Numbered from the stretch's first letter, positions 34,307-43,995 are shown. The stretch: DNA of 64,000 nucleotides from Bradyrhizobium yuanmingense (GCF_900094575.1 NZ_FMAE01000003.1:558001-622000), one strand, 5' to 3'. The notes: a model not told the origin generated them from the letters alone. Made by a program: numbers and translations.

Positions 34307-35692
34307 TCAGCCCGCGACCTGCTTGATGCGGGCGATGAGTTCGTCGACGGCCTTGTCGACCGGAACCTTCTCGCTGACGACGCGGTTCATCGCCTTCGCC
34401 CACACGTTCTCATTGTTCAAGATCGTGAACTTCCAGTTCCTGGTAAAGTCGAACTGAGAGGTGCCGCCCTTGAACTGGGTGTAGACGGCCTTGCGGTGCT
34501 TGTCGGCCTGCCAGAACGGGCTTTCCTGGCTTTCTTTCGTCACCGGGAACCAGCGGCCGAGCGCGCCCTCGATGTAGGGACGGATGTTCTCTTCCTGCAG
34601 CAGGAAGTTGAGGAACTGCTTGCCCTCGGCCTTGTTCTTGGCCGCGGTGAAGATCAGACCCGTCTTGACGTCGGAGCGATACTTGATGGTCGAGCCATCG
34701 GGAGCCTTGGGGAAGGACGCCGTGACGATGTCCTGCTCATAAGCCTTTTTGCCGGCCTCGCGCTGTTCCGGCGTGAGGTTCTGGTTCTGTGACTCCTCGT
34801 ACCATTTTGCTGCGATCGAGATCGTGAAGTTGTGGGTCATCACGATCGTCTTGTTGTGGAAGGCGACATTGTTGTCCGGGTCCTTCCAGGTGGTCGCGGA
34901 GGGCGGGGCGCAGCCCTTGGTGTAGGTGTCGGTGTAGTCCTTCAGCGCCTTGATCAGGCCGTCGCGGACCTTGGGGTCGTCGACCAGCAGCTTGCCGTCG
35001 TCGTCGACCAGCTTGACGTGGTAGGCGTCCATGAAGGTGTAGAACGATTGGAACGAGTCGGTGGATTCCACGCCCATCGGCTGGCCTACGGCATAGATGC
35101 GCTGGCCCGTGGCCTTACGGATCGCCGGCTGCACCTTGTCGCACCAGAAGCTCCAGTAGCCGGTCCAGTCGTTCGGGATGTCACTCTGCTTGAAGCCGGC
35201 TTTCTCCAGCATGTCGTTCCAGATCTGGACGTGCATGCTCTGCTGCTTCAGCGGGAAGCCGTAATAGGCCTTCTTCTTGGCGACGTCGTTGTAGAGGATC
35301 GAGGCGTCCAGCGTGTTCTGCACGAACCGGCCCTTGATCGGGTCCATGACGTCGGTGAGGTCCTCGAGCTTGCCCTCATAGGCCCACTTGCCCTGTACCT
35401 GCACGTCGTAGCTGTCGGAATAGGCGACGTCGGGCACGGTGCCCGCATCGAGCGCTGCGACGGTCTTCGGAATCATGTCCTGGATCGCGTATTGCGACAA
35501 TTCGACCTTGATGCCGGTCTTGGCTTCAAACTTCTTGATCGTCTCGGCGAGCGCTTCGTCCTCGGACTTGTAAAAGCCTTTGACCCACCAGACCGTGATC
35601 GTCTTCTGTTGTGCAAATGCGGGCGCAGTGGCGGCAAACAGCCCAACCGCAGCGACCGCCAATGAAACTGCGCCAATAACCTTGGATTTCAC
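34307..35692 (-). CDS. ABC transporter substrate-binding protein, family 1 (sugar type)
   Basis: This 461-residue periplasmic protein has a signal peptide (VIGAVSLAVAAVGLFAATAPAFAQ, cut after AFA), then the family 1 binding fold (ITVWWVKGFYKSEDEALAETIKKFEAKTGIKVELSQY and VPDVAYSDSYDVQ). The start is most likely GTG 35692 because GAGGGAG lies 6 nt upstream; TTG 35707 in the same frame is the alternative. It heads the CUT1 operon. The ligand cannot be read from the sequence. Confidence 0.9.
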   Translation of the reverse strand: MKSKVIGAVSLAVAAVGLFAATAPAFAQQKTITVWWVKGFYKSEDEALAETIKKFEAKTGIKVELSQYAIQDMIPKTVAALDAGTVPDVAYSDSYDVQVQGKWAYEGKLEDLTDVMDPIKGRFVQNTLDASILYNDVAKKKAYYGFPLKQQSMHVQIWNDMLEKAGFKQSDIPNDWTGYWSFWCDKVQPAIRKATGQRIYAVGQPMGVESTDSFQSFYTFMDAYHVKLVDDDGKLLVDDPKVRDGLIKALKDYTDTYTKGCAPPSATTWKDPDNNVAFHNKTIVMTHNFTISIAAKWYEESQNQNLTPEQREAGKKAYEQDIVTASFPKAPDGSTIKYRSDVKTGLIFTAAKNKAEGKQFLNFLLQEENIRPYIEGALGRWFPVTKESQESPFWQADKHRKAVYTQFKGGTSQFDFTRNWKFTILNNENVWAKAMNRVVSEKVPVDKAVDELIARIKQVAG

Positions 35693-35880
35693 GTTTTTCT
35701 CCCTCAAACGGCCGGTGTTTTAACCGGTCGTATAAAACACTAGCGCATGGTGGTAGCGCAATCAACGCATCTTGTCGGACCAAGGTCGTAGCGCGTCGGA
35801 GATGCATCATGCGCGCATCGATCCAATCGCCGCATCAATTCACCGGGATCAATTCGCGCGCGCTCCACGGCGCACAATCG

Positions 35881-37776
35881 TCAGTTCGACTTCGCGCCCT
35901 CTTTCGCATTTTCGGCGGTCGGCGATCCCTCCGGGCGCTTTCCACCCGTGATGCGTTGCTTGAGGAGATCGAGGAAGGGAGACGCCGCCGGCGACTGCCG
36001 GATCAGGCTTTCGGGATCGGGAAAGATCAGGGGATCGTCCCAGGGGCCCTGCACCATGAAGGGCAATTGAAAGCCGGACGCCGTGTTGAGGCTCGCCACG
36101 CCCTTCATGTCGTATTCGCGGGCCGGCACCGAGGCGGTGCCGGTCAGCGTGATCTTGGCCGCCGGGCCTTCGATGCGGATGTCTTCGGCGGTTGCGATGC
36201 CGTCGGAGAATTTCACGGCGATCGTGAGCTTGTCGTATGGCGTCGAGCCGCTGCGGAAATTGCCGCCGCCCGACAACGGCCGCCGCTCCAGCCGCTTCAG
36301 CAGCTGCTCGGCATTGAAGCCCGCGATCGCGCCGTTATGCCCGGTCACGGTGGCGCTGCCGTCGAGCGACTGCACGAGGCCGAACGGGCTCGAGCCCGAG
36401 GCGAACAGCGAGACGTTGATGTTGCCGCGGCCGGATAGCTTGTTGAGGCCGAACAGCTCGGTGGCGCAGGCCTGCAGATCGACATCGGTGAACTGGAATT
36501 GCGCCTTGATGTCGGCGACCGTATCGGACCGCGCGATGCCGAACGAGCCCTTGGCGATCCCGCCATAGACCTGCGCCTCGCCGACCGAGAGCGCCAGCGT
36601 GCCGTTGCGCAAATTGGCGCCGATCGCGGTGCGGCCGAGCCGCGTGGGTCCGACCGTCAGCTTGGCCGCCGACAGGCGCATGTCGAGGTCGGTGGTCGAC
36701 AATCCCTGGAGGTCGAACAGCTGCCTGTTCCAGTCGCGCGCCCCACTCGCGAGCAGGCGGAACGTCGAGATATAAGGAGTGAAGTCGAGCGCGTCGGCGG
36801 CGAGCGTGGCCTGCAGCGTCTGCCGGCCGTTATTGGCGTAGGTCATGACGCCTTCGGCGGCATTGCCGTCGAGCTCGACGTTGACATTGGTGAGCGCGAT
36901 CGAGGCGCCGACGACGTTGGCGCGCGCCTTCAGCACGAAGCGGCCGAAGCCGCCGCTGCCGGGCTGCGGCTGTCCGGTCCAGCGCAGCGCGTTGCGCAAG
37001 GACGGGCTGTCCACAGTGAGCGTGCCCTCCATCATCGCGCTGGTGCGGTTGGCGACGCTGCCGTCGAAGGCGAGCTTGAGCGGCGCGCTGGCGATGCGCG
37101 CCTTCAGGCCGGAGCGGTCGCCGGAGAGGGCGGCGACGAAATCGGAAAAGCTGATCGAGCCGTCGACGCGCTCGCCGCGCCAGTCGAACTGCCCGGTCGC
37201 GGCAAAAGAGCGCGAGATCGAAGGCCAGGCCAGCGACAGGTCGATGTCCTCGAGCTTCTCGGTGGCATGCGTGGCAACGTCCTCGTAGTCGAGCACGCCG
37301 TCCTGGATGCGGATTTCGGAGAACGAGACCTGGTTCTCGGCCCCGGGCTTCATGGTGCGTGCGATGGTCTGGATGAAGGGCGTCCAGTTGCTCTCGCCGT
37401 CCGGCTTCAGGCTGACGTGGATGCGCGGCCGCAGCAGCGTCAGGTCGGCGATCTCGAAACGCTGCAGCAGGAGCGGCAGCAACCGCAAATTCGCGGTGAG
37501 CACGTCGACCTGGAGCGCGGGAGCGCTGGTGCCGCCGCCCTTGAGGCCGACGTCGCGGAAGGAGATGTAGCTCGCCGGAAGCACCGAGATCTCGATGCTG
37601 CCTGCGACATTGAGCTCGAGCCCGGTGACGTCGCGGATCTGCGCTTCGACCGCCTTGCGCAGCGCGTCGCGGTTGATGAGCCAGGAGGTCGCGATCAGGG
37701 CGATCAGCGCGACGCCGAGCAGCGCCGCGATCGGCGTCCCGAGGCGCTTCATTCCTTGGGCCATGGTCAATGGCAT
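35881..37776 (-). CDS. AsmA-family protein
   Basis: This 631-residue protein has one N-terminal membrane helix (about residues 13-34) and a long beta-rich body typical of AsmA/YhjG proteins: the N-terminal AsmA segment (VEAQIRDVTGLELNVAGSIEISVLPASYISFRDVGL) and a C-terminal AsmA_2 segment (LDGSATVTGHNGAIAGFNAEQLLKRLERRPL). The family forms groove-shaped bridges for phospholipid transport or outer-membrane assembly. It is larger than many AsmA-like paralogues but shows no breaks. The start could also be ATG 37764. It is a single gene. Confidence 0.9.
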   Translation of the reverse strand: MPLTMAQGMKRLGTPIAALLGVALIALIATSWLINRDALRKAVEAQIRDVTGLELNVAGSIEISVLPASYISFRDVGLKGGGTSAPALQVDVLTANLRLLPLLLQRFEIADLTLLRPRIHVSLKPDGESNWTPFIQTIARTMKPGAENQVSFSEIRIQDGVLDYEDVATHATEKLEDIDLSLAWPSISRSFAATGQFDWRGERVDGSISFSDFVAALSGDRSGLKARIASAPLKLAFDGSVANRTSAMMEGTLTVDSPSLRNALRWTGQPQPGSGGFGRFVLKARANVVGASIALTNVNVELDGNAAEGVMTYANNGRQTLQATLAADALDFTPYISTFRLLASGARDWNRQLFDLQGLSTTDLDMRLSAAKLTVGPTRLGRTAIGANLRNGTLALSVGEAQVYGGIAKGSFGIARSDTVADIKAQFQFTDVDLQACATELFGLNKLSGRGNINVSLFASGSSPFGLVQSLDGSATVTGHNGAIAGFNAEQLLKRLERRPLSGGGNFRSGSTPYDKLTIAVKFSDGIATAEDIRIEGPAAKITLTGTASVPAREYDMKGVASLNTASGFQLPFMVQGPWDDPLIFPDPESLIRQSPAASPFLDLLKQRITGGKRPEGSPTAENAKEGAKSN

Positions 37777-38051
37777 GTCCTGATCGGGTTGGTCGTTGGA
37801 GCCAGAAGGGCGGGCCGCGTAACGTCTGTGCCGACGCCCAGATCCTATGGTGTTAAGTACCGCAACTTGATGGGTTTTCTTGACGCTTTCAAGGCCGCTA
37901 CGCGGTTATGCCCACGGCATGGGCAGCTTCTATCACCCGGGGGCGGAGCGGAGAACCCCGTATCATTGACGGCTTCGGACGATTTCGCCTAATAATCGCC
38001 GCCAATGAGGCGCGACGCCCGCCAGCCCAAGGTTCAGTCGAGGTTTTTTGC

Positions 38052-38759
38052 ATGAACAAGGTCTATCCCGACGCCAAGTCGGCGCTGTCAGGCATTCTAA
38101 AAGACAACATGATGATCATGTCGGGCGGCTTCGGCCTCTGCGGCATTGCCGAGGAGCTGTCGGACGCGATCCGGGATTCCGGCGTCAAGGGCCTGACCGT
38201 GGTCTCCAACAATGCCGGCGTCGACGGCATCGGCCTCAGCCGCCTGCTTGAAACCCGCCAGATCAAGAAGATGATCTCGTCCTATGTCGGCGAGAACAAG
38301 CTGTTCGCCCAGCAATACCTCGCCGGAGAGCTGGAACTCGAATTCAATCCGCAGGGCACGCTGGCCGAGCGCATCCGCGCCGGCGGCGCCGGCATCCCGG
38401 CCTTCTACACCAAGACCGGCGTCGGCACGCTGATCGCCGAAGGCAAGGAAGTGAAGGAATTCGACGGCGAGAAGTACCTGATGGAGCGCGGCCTGTTCGC
38501 CGACCTCGCCATCGTGCACGCCTGGAAGGGCGACACCGCCGGCAACCTGATCTACCGCAAGACCGCGCGCAACTTTAACCCGATGATGGCGACCGCCGCG
38601 AAGATCACGGTGGCCGAGGTCGAGCATCTGGTTCCCGCCGGTGAACTCAATCCCGACCACATCCACACGCCCGGCATCTTCGTGAAGCGCATCGTCGAGG
38701 TCGGCACGGCCAAGAAGCGCATCGAATTCCGCAACACCCGCCCGCGTACCGCCGCTTAA
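38052..38759 (+). CDS. scoA: 3-oxoacid CoA-transferase subunit A
   Basis: This 235-residue subunit has the family start MNKVYPDAKSALSGILKDNMMIMSGGFGLCGIAEEL and the CoA-binding region GLCGIA. With the B subunit it moves CoA from succinyl-CoA to acetoacetate, allowing use of ketone bodies or mobilisation of stored polyhydroxybutyrate products. Start chosen at ATG 38052; the frame is open upstream but only this point matches the family. The B subunit gene follows after 18 bp. Confidence 0.94.
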   Translation: MNKVYPDAKSALSGILKDNMMIMSGGFGLCGIAEELSDAIRDSGVKGLTVVSNNAGVDGIGLSRLLETRQIKKMISSYVGENKLFAQQYLAGELELEFNPQGTLAERIRAGGAGIPAFYTKTGVGTLIAEGKEVKEFDGEKYLMERGLFADLAIVHAWKGDTAGNLIYRKTARNFNPMMATAAKITVAEVEHLVPAGELNPDHIHTPGIFVKRIVEVGTAKKRIEFRNTRPRTAA

Positions 38760-38777
38760 GCGCAACAGGAGACTCAC

Positions 38778-39428
38778 ATGGCCTGGACCCGTGAACAGAT
38801 GGCCGCGCGCGCCGCGAAGGAATTGCGCGACGGCTATTACGTCAATCTCGGCATCGGCATCCCGACGCTGGTCTCGAACTACATCCCCGATGGCATGGAC
38901 GTCTCCTTGCAGAGCGAGAACGGCATGCTCGGCATGGGTCCGTTCCCCTATGAGGGCGAGGAAGACGCCGACCTCATCAACGCCGGCAAGCAGACGGTGA
39001 GCGAGCTGCCCTCGACCTCGTATTTCTCGAGCGCGGATTCCTTCGGCATGATCCGCGGCGGCCACATGGATCTGTCGATCCTCGGCGCCATGCAGGTGGC
39101 CCAGAACGGCGATCTCGCCAACTGGATGATCCCCGGCAAGATGGTCAAGGGCATGGGCGGCGCGATGGATCTCGTCGCCGGCGTCAAGCGCGTCATCGTG
39201 GTGATGGAGCATTCGGCCAAGGACGGCCCGAAGCTGCTGAAAAAGTGCAATCTGCCGCTGACCGGCGAGCGCGTCGTCGACATGGTCGTCACTGATCTTG
39301 CCGTCTTCACCATCGACAAGCACGGCGATGGCGGCATGGCGCTGATCGAGCTCGCCGACGGCGTCACGCTGGATGAGATCAAGTCCAAGACCGAAGCCGA
39401 ATTCCGCGTCGCGCTGAAGAACACGTAG
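38778..39428 (+). CDS. scoB: 3-oxoacid CoA-transferase subunit B
   Basis: This 216-residue subunit carries the catalytic glutamate in the SENGMLGMG motif (about residue 46) and the [19 protein letters not shown] segment of the family. It completes the succinyl-CoA:3-ketoacid CoA-transferase with ScoA. It has an AGGAGA site before ATG 38778. The next gene, a GNAT acetyltransferase, begins 21 bp later and may share the transcript. Confidence 0.95.
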   Translation: MAWTREQMAARAAKELRDGYYVNLGIGIPTLVSNYIPDGMDVSLQSENGMLGMGPFPYEGEEDADLINAGKQTVSELPSTSYFSSADSFGMIRGGHMDLSILGAMQVAQNGDLANWMIPGKMVKGMGGAMDLVAGVKRVIVVMEHSAKDGPKLLKKCNLPLTGERVVDMVVTDLAVFTIDKHGDGGMALIELADGVTLDEIKSKTEAEFRVALKNT

Positions 39429-39449
39429 GGTCGTCGTAAAGGGGCGCGC

Positions 39450-40085
39450 ATGACGATACGCTCCGCGCGTCCCGAAGATGCCGAATTCATCGCACAAACC
39501 ATCCTGAATTCGATGCGCGGCCACCGGCCGCGCGGCTGGTTCGACGTGGCGCTCGGCTGGCCGGAAGCGGAGTGCCTCGCTTTCGTCGCGCGCGTCGCCG
39601 TCGCACGGGCGGTGTCGATGTGGCATTTTTCGCAGTTCCTGGTCGCCGAGATCGATGGCAAGCCCGCTGCTGCACTTTGCGGCGTGCCGGCGGCCGGCAC
39701 CGGACCTGCGGCATGGCGCGCGGTCGAAGAGGTCGGTCTCTCAATTGGGCTCACGGCGTCAGAGCTCGACGCCATCCGCCAGCGCGGTGCCTATTCGCGA
39801 GCTTGCTGGGTCCAGGGTGGCGAGGGCGACTGGATGATCGAGCATGTCGCGACCGACCTTGCCTATCGTGGTCGCGGCTTGATGCAGGCGTTGATCGCGC
39901 ATGCGCTGGACAAAGGGCGGGCAGCTGGGTTTGCCCGGGCGACGATATCGTTCCTGATCGGCAACGAGCCGGCCGAGCGCGCCTACGCAAAGGCGGGTTT
40001 TGTCTTCGCGGAAGAGAGGCGCGATCCGAATTTCGAGGCAATCATCGGCGCGCCCGGTTTTCGCATGTTCGCGCGGAAGATTTGA
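39450..40085 (+). CDS. GNAT-family N-acetyltransferase
   Basis: This 211-residue protein has a GNAT fold with the acetyl-CoA loop YRGRGLMQALIAHALDKGR (R/QxxGxG/A-type, about residues 139-157) and a C-terminal SFLIGNEPAERAYAKAGFVFAEE. The substrate is unknown. A good ribosome-binding site (AAAGGGG) lies before ATG 39450. It follows scoB closely and converges with the iron permease gene. Confidence 0.87.
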   Translation: MTIRSARPEDAEFIAQTILNSMRGHRPRGWFDVALGWPEAECLAFVARVAVARAVSMWHFSQFLVAEIDGKPAAALCGVPAAGTGPAAWRAVEEVGLSIGLTASELDAIRQRGAYSRACWVQGGEGDWMIEHVATDLAYRGRGLMQALIAHALDKGRAAGFARATISFLIGNEPAERAYAKAGFVFAEERRDPNFEAIIGAPGFRMFARKI

Positions 40086-40166
40086 GCAGGTTGCAGGCGC
40101 CGGCGACAACCAAGCGTTTGCTATCAATTGGTCGAGGCGCTATGAATGTGCGGACGATGTGCCCCG

Positions 40167-41879
40167 TCAAGCGGGGCCGCTCGGCACCTCGGAGAACCGG
40201 GTCAGCCAGGCAACCGGGCCGATGCTGGCCGCGATGATCAGGAGGGCCGCGAGCGCGCCGTCCTCGAAATTGCCGCGGCTTGCGTACTGGTAGATCGACG
40301 TGGACAGTGTTTCGACGTTGAGGGGCCGCAGGAGCAGCGTTGCCGGCAGCTCCTTCAGGCAATCGACGAACATGATGATGACGGCGCCAAGCATCGCGGG
40401 CCGGAGCAACGGCAGATAGATCTGCCTCAACATGACCCCCTGGCCTGCGCCGACCGCGCGCGCGCTCTCGTCATAGTCGCTCGGAATGCTGTCGAACCCG
40501 GCCTTGATCATGCCGACCGGCACAGCCAGAAAACGAATCGTGTAGGCGATCACGACGGCCATCCCGGAGCCGACCAGGATCAGCCCGGGAAGCGAACGTC
40601 CGGTCCAGGTTGCGACCGCGCTCAGCGCATTGTCGACCGCCAGGACCGGGGTGAGCAGGCCGAGAGCGATGACGAGACCCGGCAGCGCGTATCCGGCCTG
40701 CGCGATGCTAAGCGCGACATATCGCAGAGGATCCGGCCGCGAGCGGTGCGCGATCGTCGTGGCGAGCGCAAGCATCAAGGCCATGAGCGTCGCGAGCCCT
40801 GCAAAGGCAAACGAATGGAAGGTGTGCCGCCACAGCAGCGGGTCGAAATTTGCAAGCAGGCCGCGGCCGAGAGCCTGATGCGCCAGATAGAGCAGCGGGA
40901 CCACGAAGCCGATCAGCACCGGCAGCACGCAGACCGTGAAGGCAATCGACGCTCTTGCGCCCGACAGCGGGGTTCGCCGCCTCACATGTGGGCTTTCGGC
41001 CGAGAATTCGATGCTGGCGTTGCGACGGCCGTAACGCTCCATCGCGATCAGGCCGGCGACGATCGCAAGCATCAGGCATGCGAGCTGCGCTGCACCGGCA
41101 AGGCTGCCGCGGTTGAGCCAGGTGGTGAAGATCGAGACCGTCAGCGTGCGGATGCCGAGATATTCGCTGGCTCCGATGTCGTTGAGCGTTTCCAGCGCGA
41201 CCAGCGCCACGCCGACCGCCAGCGCCGGCCGCGCCATCGGCAGTGAAACGCGCCACAAGATGGTCCATCGGCCGGCGCCCAGCGTCGTGGCCGCTTCCGC
41301 GAATTCGGCTGACTGAACCTGGAACGTCGCACGCGCCGAGAGATAGACGTAAGGGTAGAGCACGAGCCCGATCACGAAGATGGCGCCCGGCAGCGAGCGG
41401 AGGTTGGGCAGAAGGCCGAGGGCATCGCCCAACGGCAGCCAGATCGCCAGGGTGCGATGCACCAGGCCCAGCGGTTCGAACAGATCGGCATAGACGTACG
41501 CCGCAAGATAGGTCGGAATCGCCAGCGGCAGCGGCATCAGCCACAGCAGCATGCCCCGGCCGGCAAAATCGTGGCGCGACATCACCCACGCAGTGCCTGC
41601 GCCAATCAAAAGTGTGACCGCGCCGACCCCGACGAGCAGAAGGGCAGTGTCGAGAAGGGCGGCCGGCAGCACGTAGTTGATCAGGTCGTGCCACACATCG
41701 GATGCCGGCTGCAAAGCCAGCGAAACGATCGAGATCACGGGCGCCGCGACCAGGACCGCGGTTGCGATCGCGATGGCGGTTGCGGCGCGACCGGCGCGCA
41801 CACGGCCCCTCGATCGAGGCCGTGTGCTCGTAGCTTCCAGCAGTTCGATAGACGTGGGCCGCCAGAGATCAGTTGTCAA
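40167..41879 (-). CDS. ferric-iron type ABC transporter permease, fused double domain (FbpB-like)
   Basis: This protein of about 570 residues has 12 membrane helices arranged as two BPD_transp_1 halves, each with an EAA loop (EFAEAATTLGAGRWTILWRVSLPMARPALAVG and DYDESARAVGAGQGVMLRQIYLPLLRPAML). This is the FbpB/SfuB architecture. It would carry Fe3+ (or thiamine-like cargo) through the inner membrane. I place the start at TTG 41879, which overlaps the end of the binding-protein gene by 11 bp and has AAGG 6 nt upstream; the true start could be further in. No ATPase gene accompanies it. A small hairpin (40161-40177) contains the stop codon. Confidence 0.87.
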   Translation of the reverse strand: MTTDLWRPTSIELLEATSTRPRSRGRVRAGRAATAIAIATAVLVAAPVISIVSLALQPASDVWHDLINYVLPAALLDTALLLVGVGAVTLLIGAGTAWVMSRHDFAGRGMLLWLMPLPLAIPTYLAAYVYADLFEPLGLVHRTLAIWLPLGDALGLLPNLRSLPGAIFVIGLVLYPYVYLSARATFQVQSAEFAEAATTLGAGRWTILWRVSLPMARPALAVGVALVALETLNDIGASEYLGIRTLTVSIFTTWLNRGSLAGAAQLACLMLAIVAGLIAMERYGRRNASIEFSAESPHVRRRTPLSGARASIAFTVCVLPVLIGFVVPLLYLAHQALGRGLLANFDPLLWRHTFHSFAFAGLATLMALMLALATTIAHRSRPDPLRYVALSIAQAGYALPGLVIALGLLTPVLAVDNALSAVATWTGRSLPGLILVGSGMAVVIAYTIRFLAVPVGMIKAGFDSIPSDYDESARAVGAGQGVMLRQIYLPLLRPAMLGAVIIMFVDCLKELPATLLLRPLNVETLSTSIYQYASRGNFEDGALAALLIIAASIGPVAWLTRFSEVPSGPA

Positions 41880-42894
41880 AGCCGACCTTGTCCACCAGCG
41901 AGGCCGCAGCCTTGCGGTTGGCGGCGATCTTTGCGATCGGCAACGGATCCGGGACGAGCTTGCCGTAGCCGGCGATGGTCGCATTGACGGCGACACCGCT
42001 CCGAACCGGATATTCGTAGTTCTGGTCGGCATACATCTGCTGCGCCTGCTCGCTGACGAGCCACTCGATCAGCTTGGTACCGTTGGCCTTGTTGGGCGCG
42101 TTCTTGGCGAGCAGCACGCCGGAGAGGTTGACGTGGGTGCCGCCGCCCTCGAAGGTCGGCAGGATGACGCGGGTCGCCTCCGCCCACGGCTTCTTCTCGG
42201 GATCGTTGTTCATCATCAGCGCCCAGTAATAGGTGTTGCCGATGCCGATATCGCATTTGCCGGCGGCGACGTCACGCGCGGCTTCGCGATCGCCGCCCGA
42301 CGGCTTCTGCGCGAGATTGGCCTTCAGGCCGCGCAGCCATTCCTCGGCCTTGGCTTCGCCGTACTTGGCCGCGTAGGCCGCGAACAGCGCGTTGTTATAG
42401 ATGTGCTGGCCCGAGCGAATGCAGATCTTGCCCTTCCACTTGGGATCGGCGAGCTCCTCATAGGTGATCTTGTCCTGCTTGACGCGATCCTTCGAGGCAT
42501 AGATCACGCGCGCGCGCATGGAGATGCCGGCCCAGTGTCCATCCGGATCGCGATATTGCGCCGGCACGACCTTGTCGACCGCCTCCGACTTGATCGGCTG
42601 GGTGACGCCGGCCTGCACGGCCTCGTCGATGCGGCCGATGTCCACCGTCAGCAGCACGTCGGCCGGACTGTTGGCCCCTTCCGCCTTCATGCGCTGCTCC
42701 AGACCGGAGCTTGCGGAGACGACGTTGACCTTGATGCCCGTGTCCTTGGTGAACGCATCGAACAGCGGCTGGATCAGCTTGGTCTCGCGGTAGGTATAGA
42801 CGTTGACCTCGCCGTTGGCGGCTGCCTCCGACACGAAAGACGTGGTCAGGCTCAACACCGCCGCAGACGCGGCGAGGACGCGAAGATAGATCAT
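41869..42894 (-). CDS. ferric-iron ABC transporter binding protein (FbpA/FutA-like)
   Basis: This 341-residue periplasmic protein has a signal peptide (MIYLRVLAASAAVLSLTTSFVSEAAA) followed by EVNVYTYRETKLIQPLFDAFTKDTGIKVNVVSAS, the hallmark of the Fe3+-binding protein group. The C-terminal lobe has NTYYWALM and the tyrosines QNYEYPV that usually bind iron. Start chosen at ATG 42894 with GGGAG about 8 nt upstream. It is followed by the fused permease (11-bp overlap). A site resembling an iron-control element lies about 115 bp upstream. Confidence 0.92.
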   Translation of the reverse strand: MIYLRVLAASAAVLSLTTSFVSEAAANGEVNVYTYRETKLIQPLFDAFTKDTGIKVNVVSASSGLEQRMKAEGANSPADVLLTVDIGRIDEAVQAGVTQPIKSEAVDKVVPAQYRDPDGHWAGISMRARVIYASKDRVKQDKITYEELADPKWKGKICIRSGQHIYNNALFAAYAAKYGEAKAEEWLRGLKANLAQKPSGGDREAARDVAAGKCDIGIGNTYYWALMMNNDPEKKPWAEATRVILPTFEGGGTHVNLSGVLLAKNAPNKANGTKLIEWLVSEQAQQMYADQNYEYPVRSGVAVNATIAGYGKLVPDPLPIAKIAANRKAAASLVDKVGFDN

Positions 42895-42985
42895 AAGGGC
42901 TGCTCCCAGGCGCGAGATTGAACGCCGATTGAGTAGCGCAGGCGGGGGGCCAACGTTAGCGACGCGATGTCGCGAGAGCATAAGC

Positions 42986-43000
42986 TTAGAGCAATTCCAA
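42986..43000. promoter_or_regulatory. second, weaker iron-control-element-like site
   Basis: TTAGAGCAATTCCAA matches the ICE-like core TTAGAA-N3-TTCTAA with two mismatches. It sits 8 bp from the better site at 43009-43023 and may be part of the same control region, or merely the end of a repeat element. Confidence 0.3.
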
Positions 43001-43008
43001 AGTATCTT

Positions 43009-43023
43009 TTAGACTCATTCTAA
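43009..43023. promoter_or_regulatory. candidate iron-control element (Irr-type) upstream of the ferric-iron transporter
   Basis: TTAGACTCATTCTAA fits the rhizobial ICE core TTAGAA-N3-TTCTAA (quoted from memory) with one mismatch. It lies about 115 bp before the binding-protein start on the minus strand. Irr binding in iron-poor cells is inferred. Confidence 0.5.
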
Positions 43024-43058
43024 TACTGAAGCGACGGTCATGGGAAATAATTGACGCC

Positions 43059-43943
43059 CTATGATCCTGCCGGCCTCATCTTGCTCAGGCGCTGCGAGAC
43101 GCTGGCCAGCCACGACGTCTCCTCGCGCACCAGGCGGAAGCCGAGATTGGCGGGCGGCACGCCCTGGGCGCAGCCGCCGGCACGGGCGTCGCGGATGAAG
43201 TCGGTGACATAGGCGCGGTGCGCACCCTCGGCGACGCGCACGCCGCAATTCACGGTCGCGCGGCCGGGATTGCCGGAATCATCGACACGCGAGCGCACGA
43301 AGCACGTCGCGGTCCACTCCCAGATATTGCCGGCGAGGTCTTCGACGCCATGCTCGTTCGGGCCGAACTTGCCGAAGCGATGAGCCGTGGTGTCGGAGAG
43401 GTCGCGTTCGGATTCGCGCTCATAGCGGCTGATCCAGCGCTTCGAAGGGTCGCTTGCATCGACCGGTACCCCGTCATCCCGGAATCTGGAGCCGGCGGCA
43501 AAGGCCCATTCCTCGTCGCTCGGCAGGCGGTATTGATGGCCGGTCTTGCGCGATAGCCAGCCTGCGTAGGCCTCGGCATCGTGCCAGCTCACCTGCACTG
43601 CTGGGCGATCGGGGGCGATTGCGACGTCGCGATCGAGTGCGCGGCAGGCGCCATCCTGCACGCAATGCTGATAGTCGGATGAAGCGACCTGATTCCGCAT
43701 GATGCGCAGCGGCCGGTTGATCCGGATGGTGCGCATCGGCGCTTCCGCCTGCTGTCCGCCGCGGGTGAAATCGCCGGCCTCGCGATAGGCGAAGCTGCCC
43801 GGGGCGACCTCGACCAAGGCCGGCTCGCCGACGGCATGGCGCATCGTCAGCTCCGAGACCAGAGGCGCAACGGCCAGCGGCCCCGCAAGCCCGGCCGCGC
43901 AGGCAAGTGCCAGCTTGAGCTTGAATGCGATCAGCACAATCAT
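43059..43943 (-). CDS. nirV: formylglycine-generating-enzyme-like protein NirV
   Basis: This 294-residue protein has a hydrophobic export segment at the start (KLALACAAGLAGPLAVAPLV) and an FGE-sulfatase domain (about 50-280). Motifs include EWTATCFVRSRVDDSGN and FRLVREE. NirV proteins of this type are encoded directly after nirK in many denitrifiers; their exact role is not settled (proposed NirK maturation). The gene lies 52 bp after nirK on the same strand, so it is probably in the same operon under the nirK promoter. Confidence 0.88.
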   Translation of the reverse strand: MIVLIAFKLKLALACAAGLAGPLAVAPLVSELTMRHAVGEPALVEVAPGSFAYREAGDFTRGGQQAEAPMRTIRINRPLRIMRNQVASSDYQHCVQDGACRALDRDVAIAPDRPAVQVSWHDAEAYAGWLSRKTGHQYRLPSDEEWAFAAGSRFRDDGVPVDASDPSKRWISRYERESERDLSDTTAHRFGKFGPNEHGVEDLAGNIWEWTATCFVRSRVDDSGNPGRATVNCGVRVAEGAHRAYVTDFIRDARAGGCAQGVPPANLGFRLVREETSWLASVSQRLSKMRPAGS

Positions 43944-43995
43944 TCCTCCGCAGAAGGAAAAAAGGGGCCGGCGATGACCGGCCCCTTCGTCGCGT

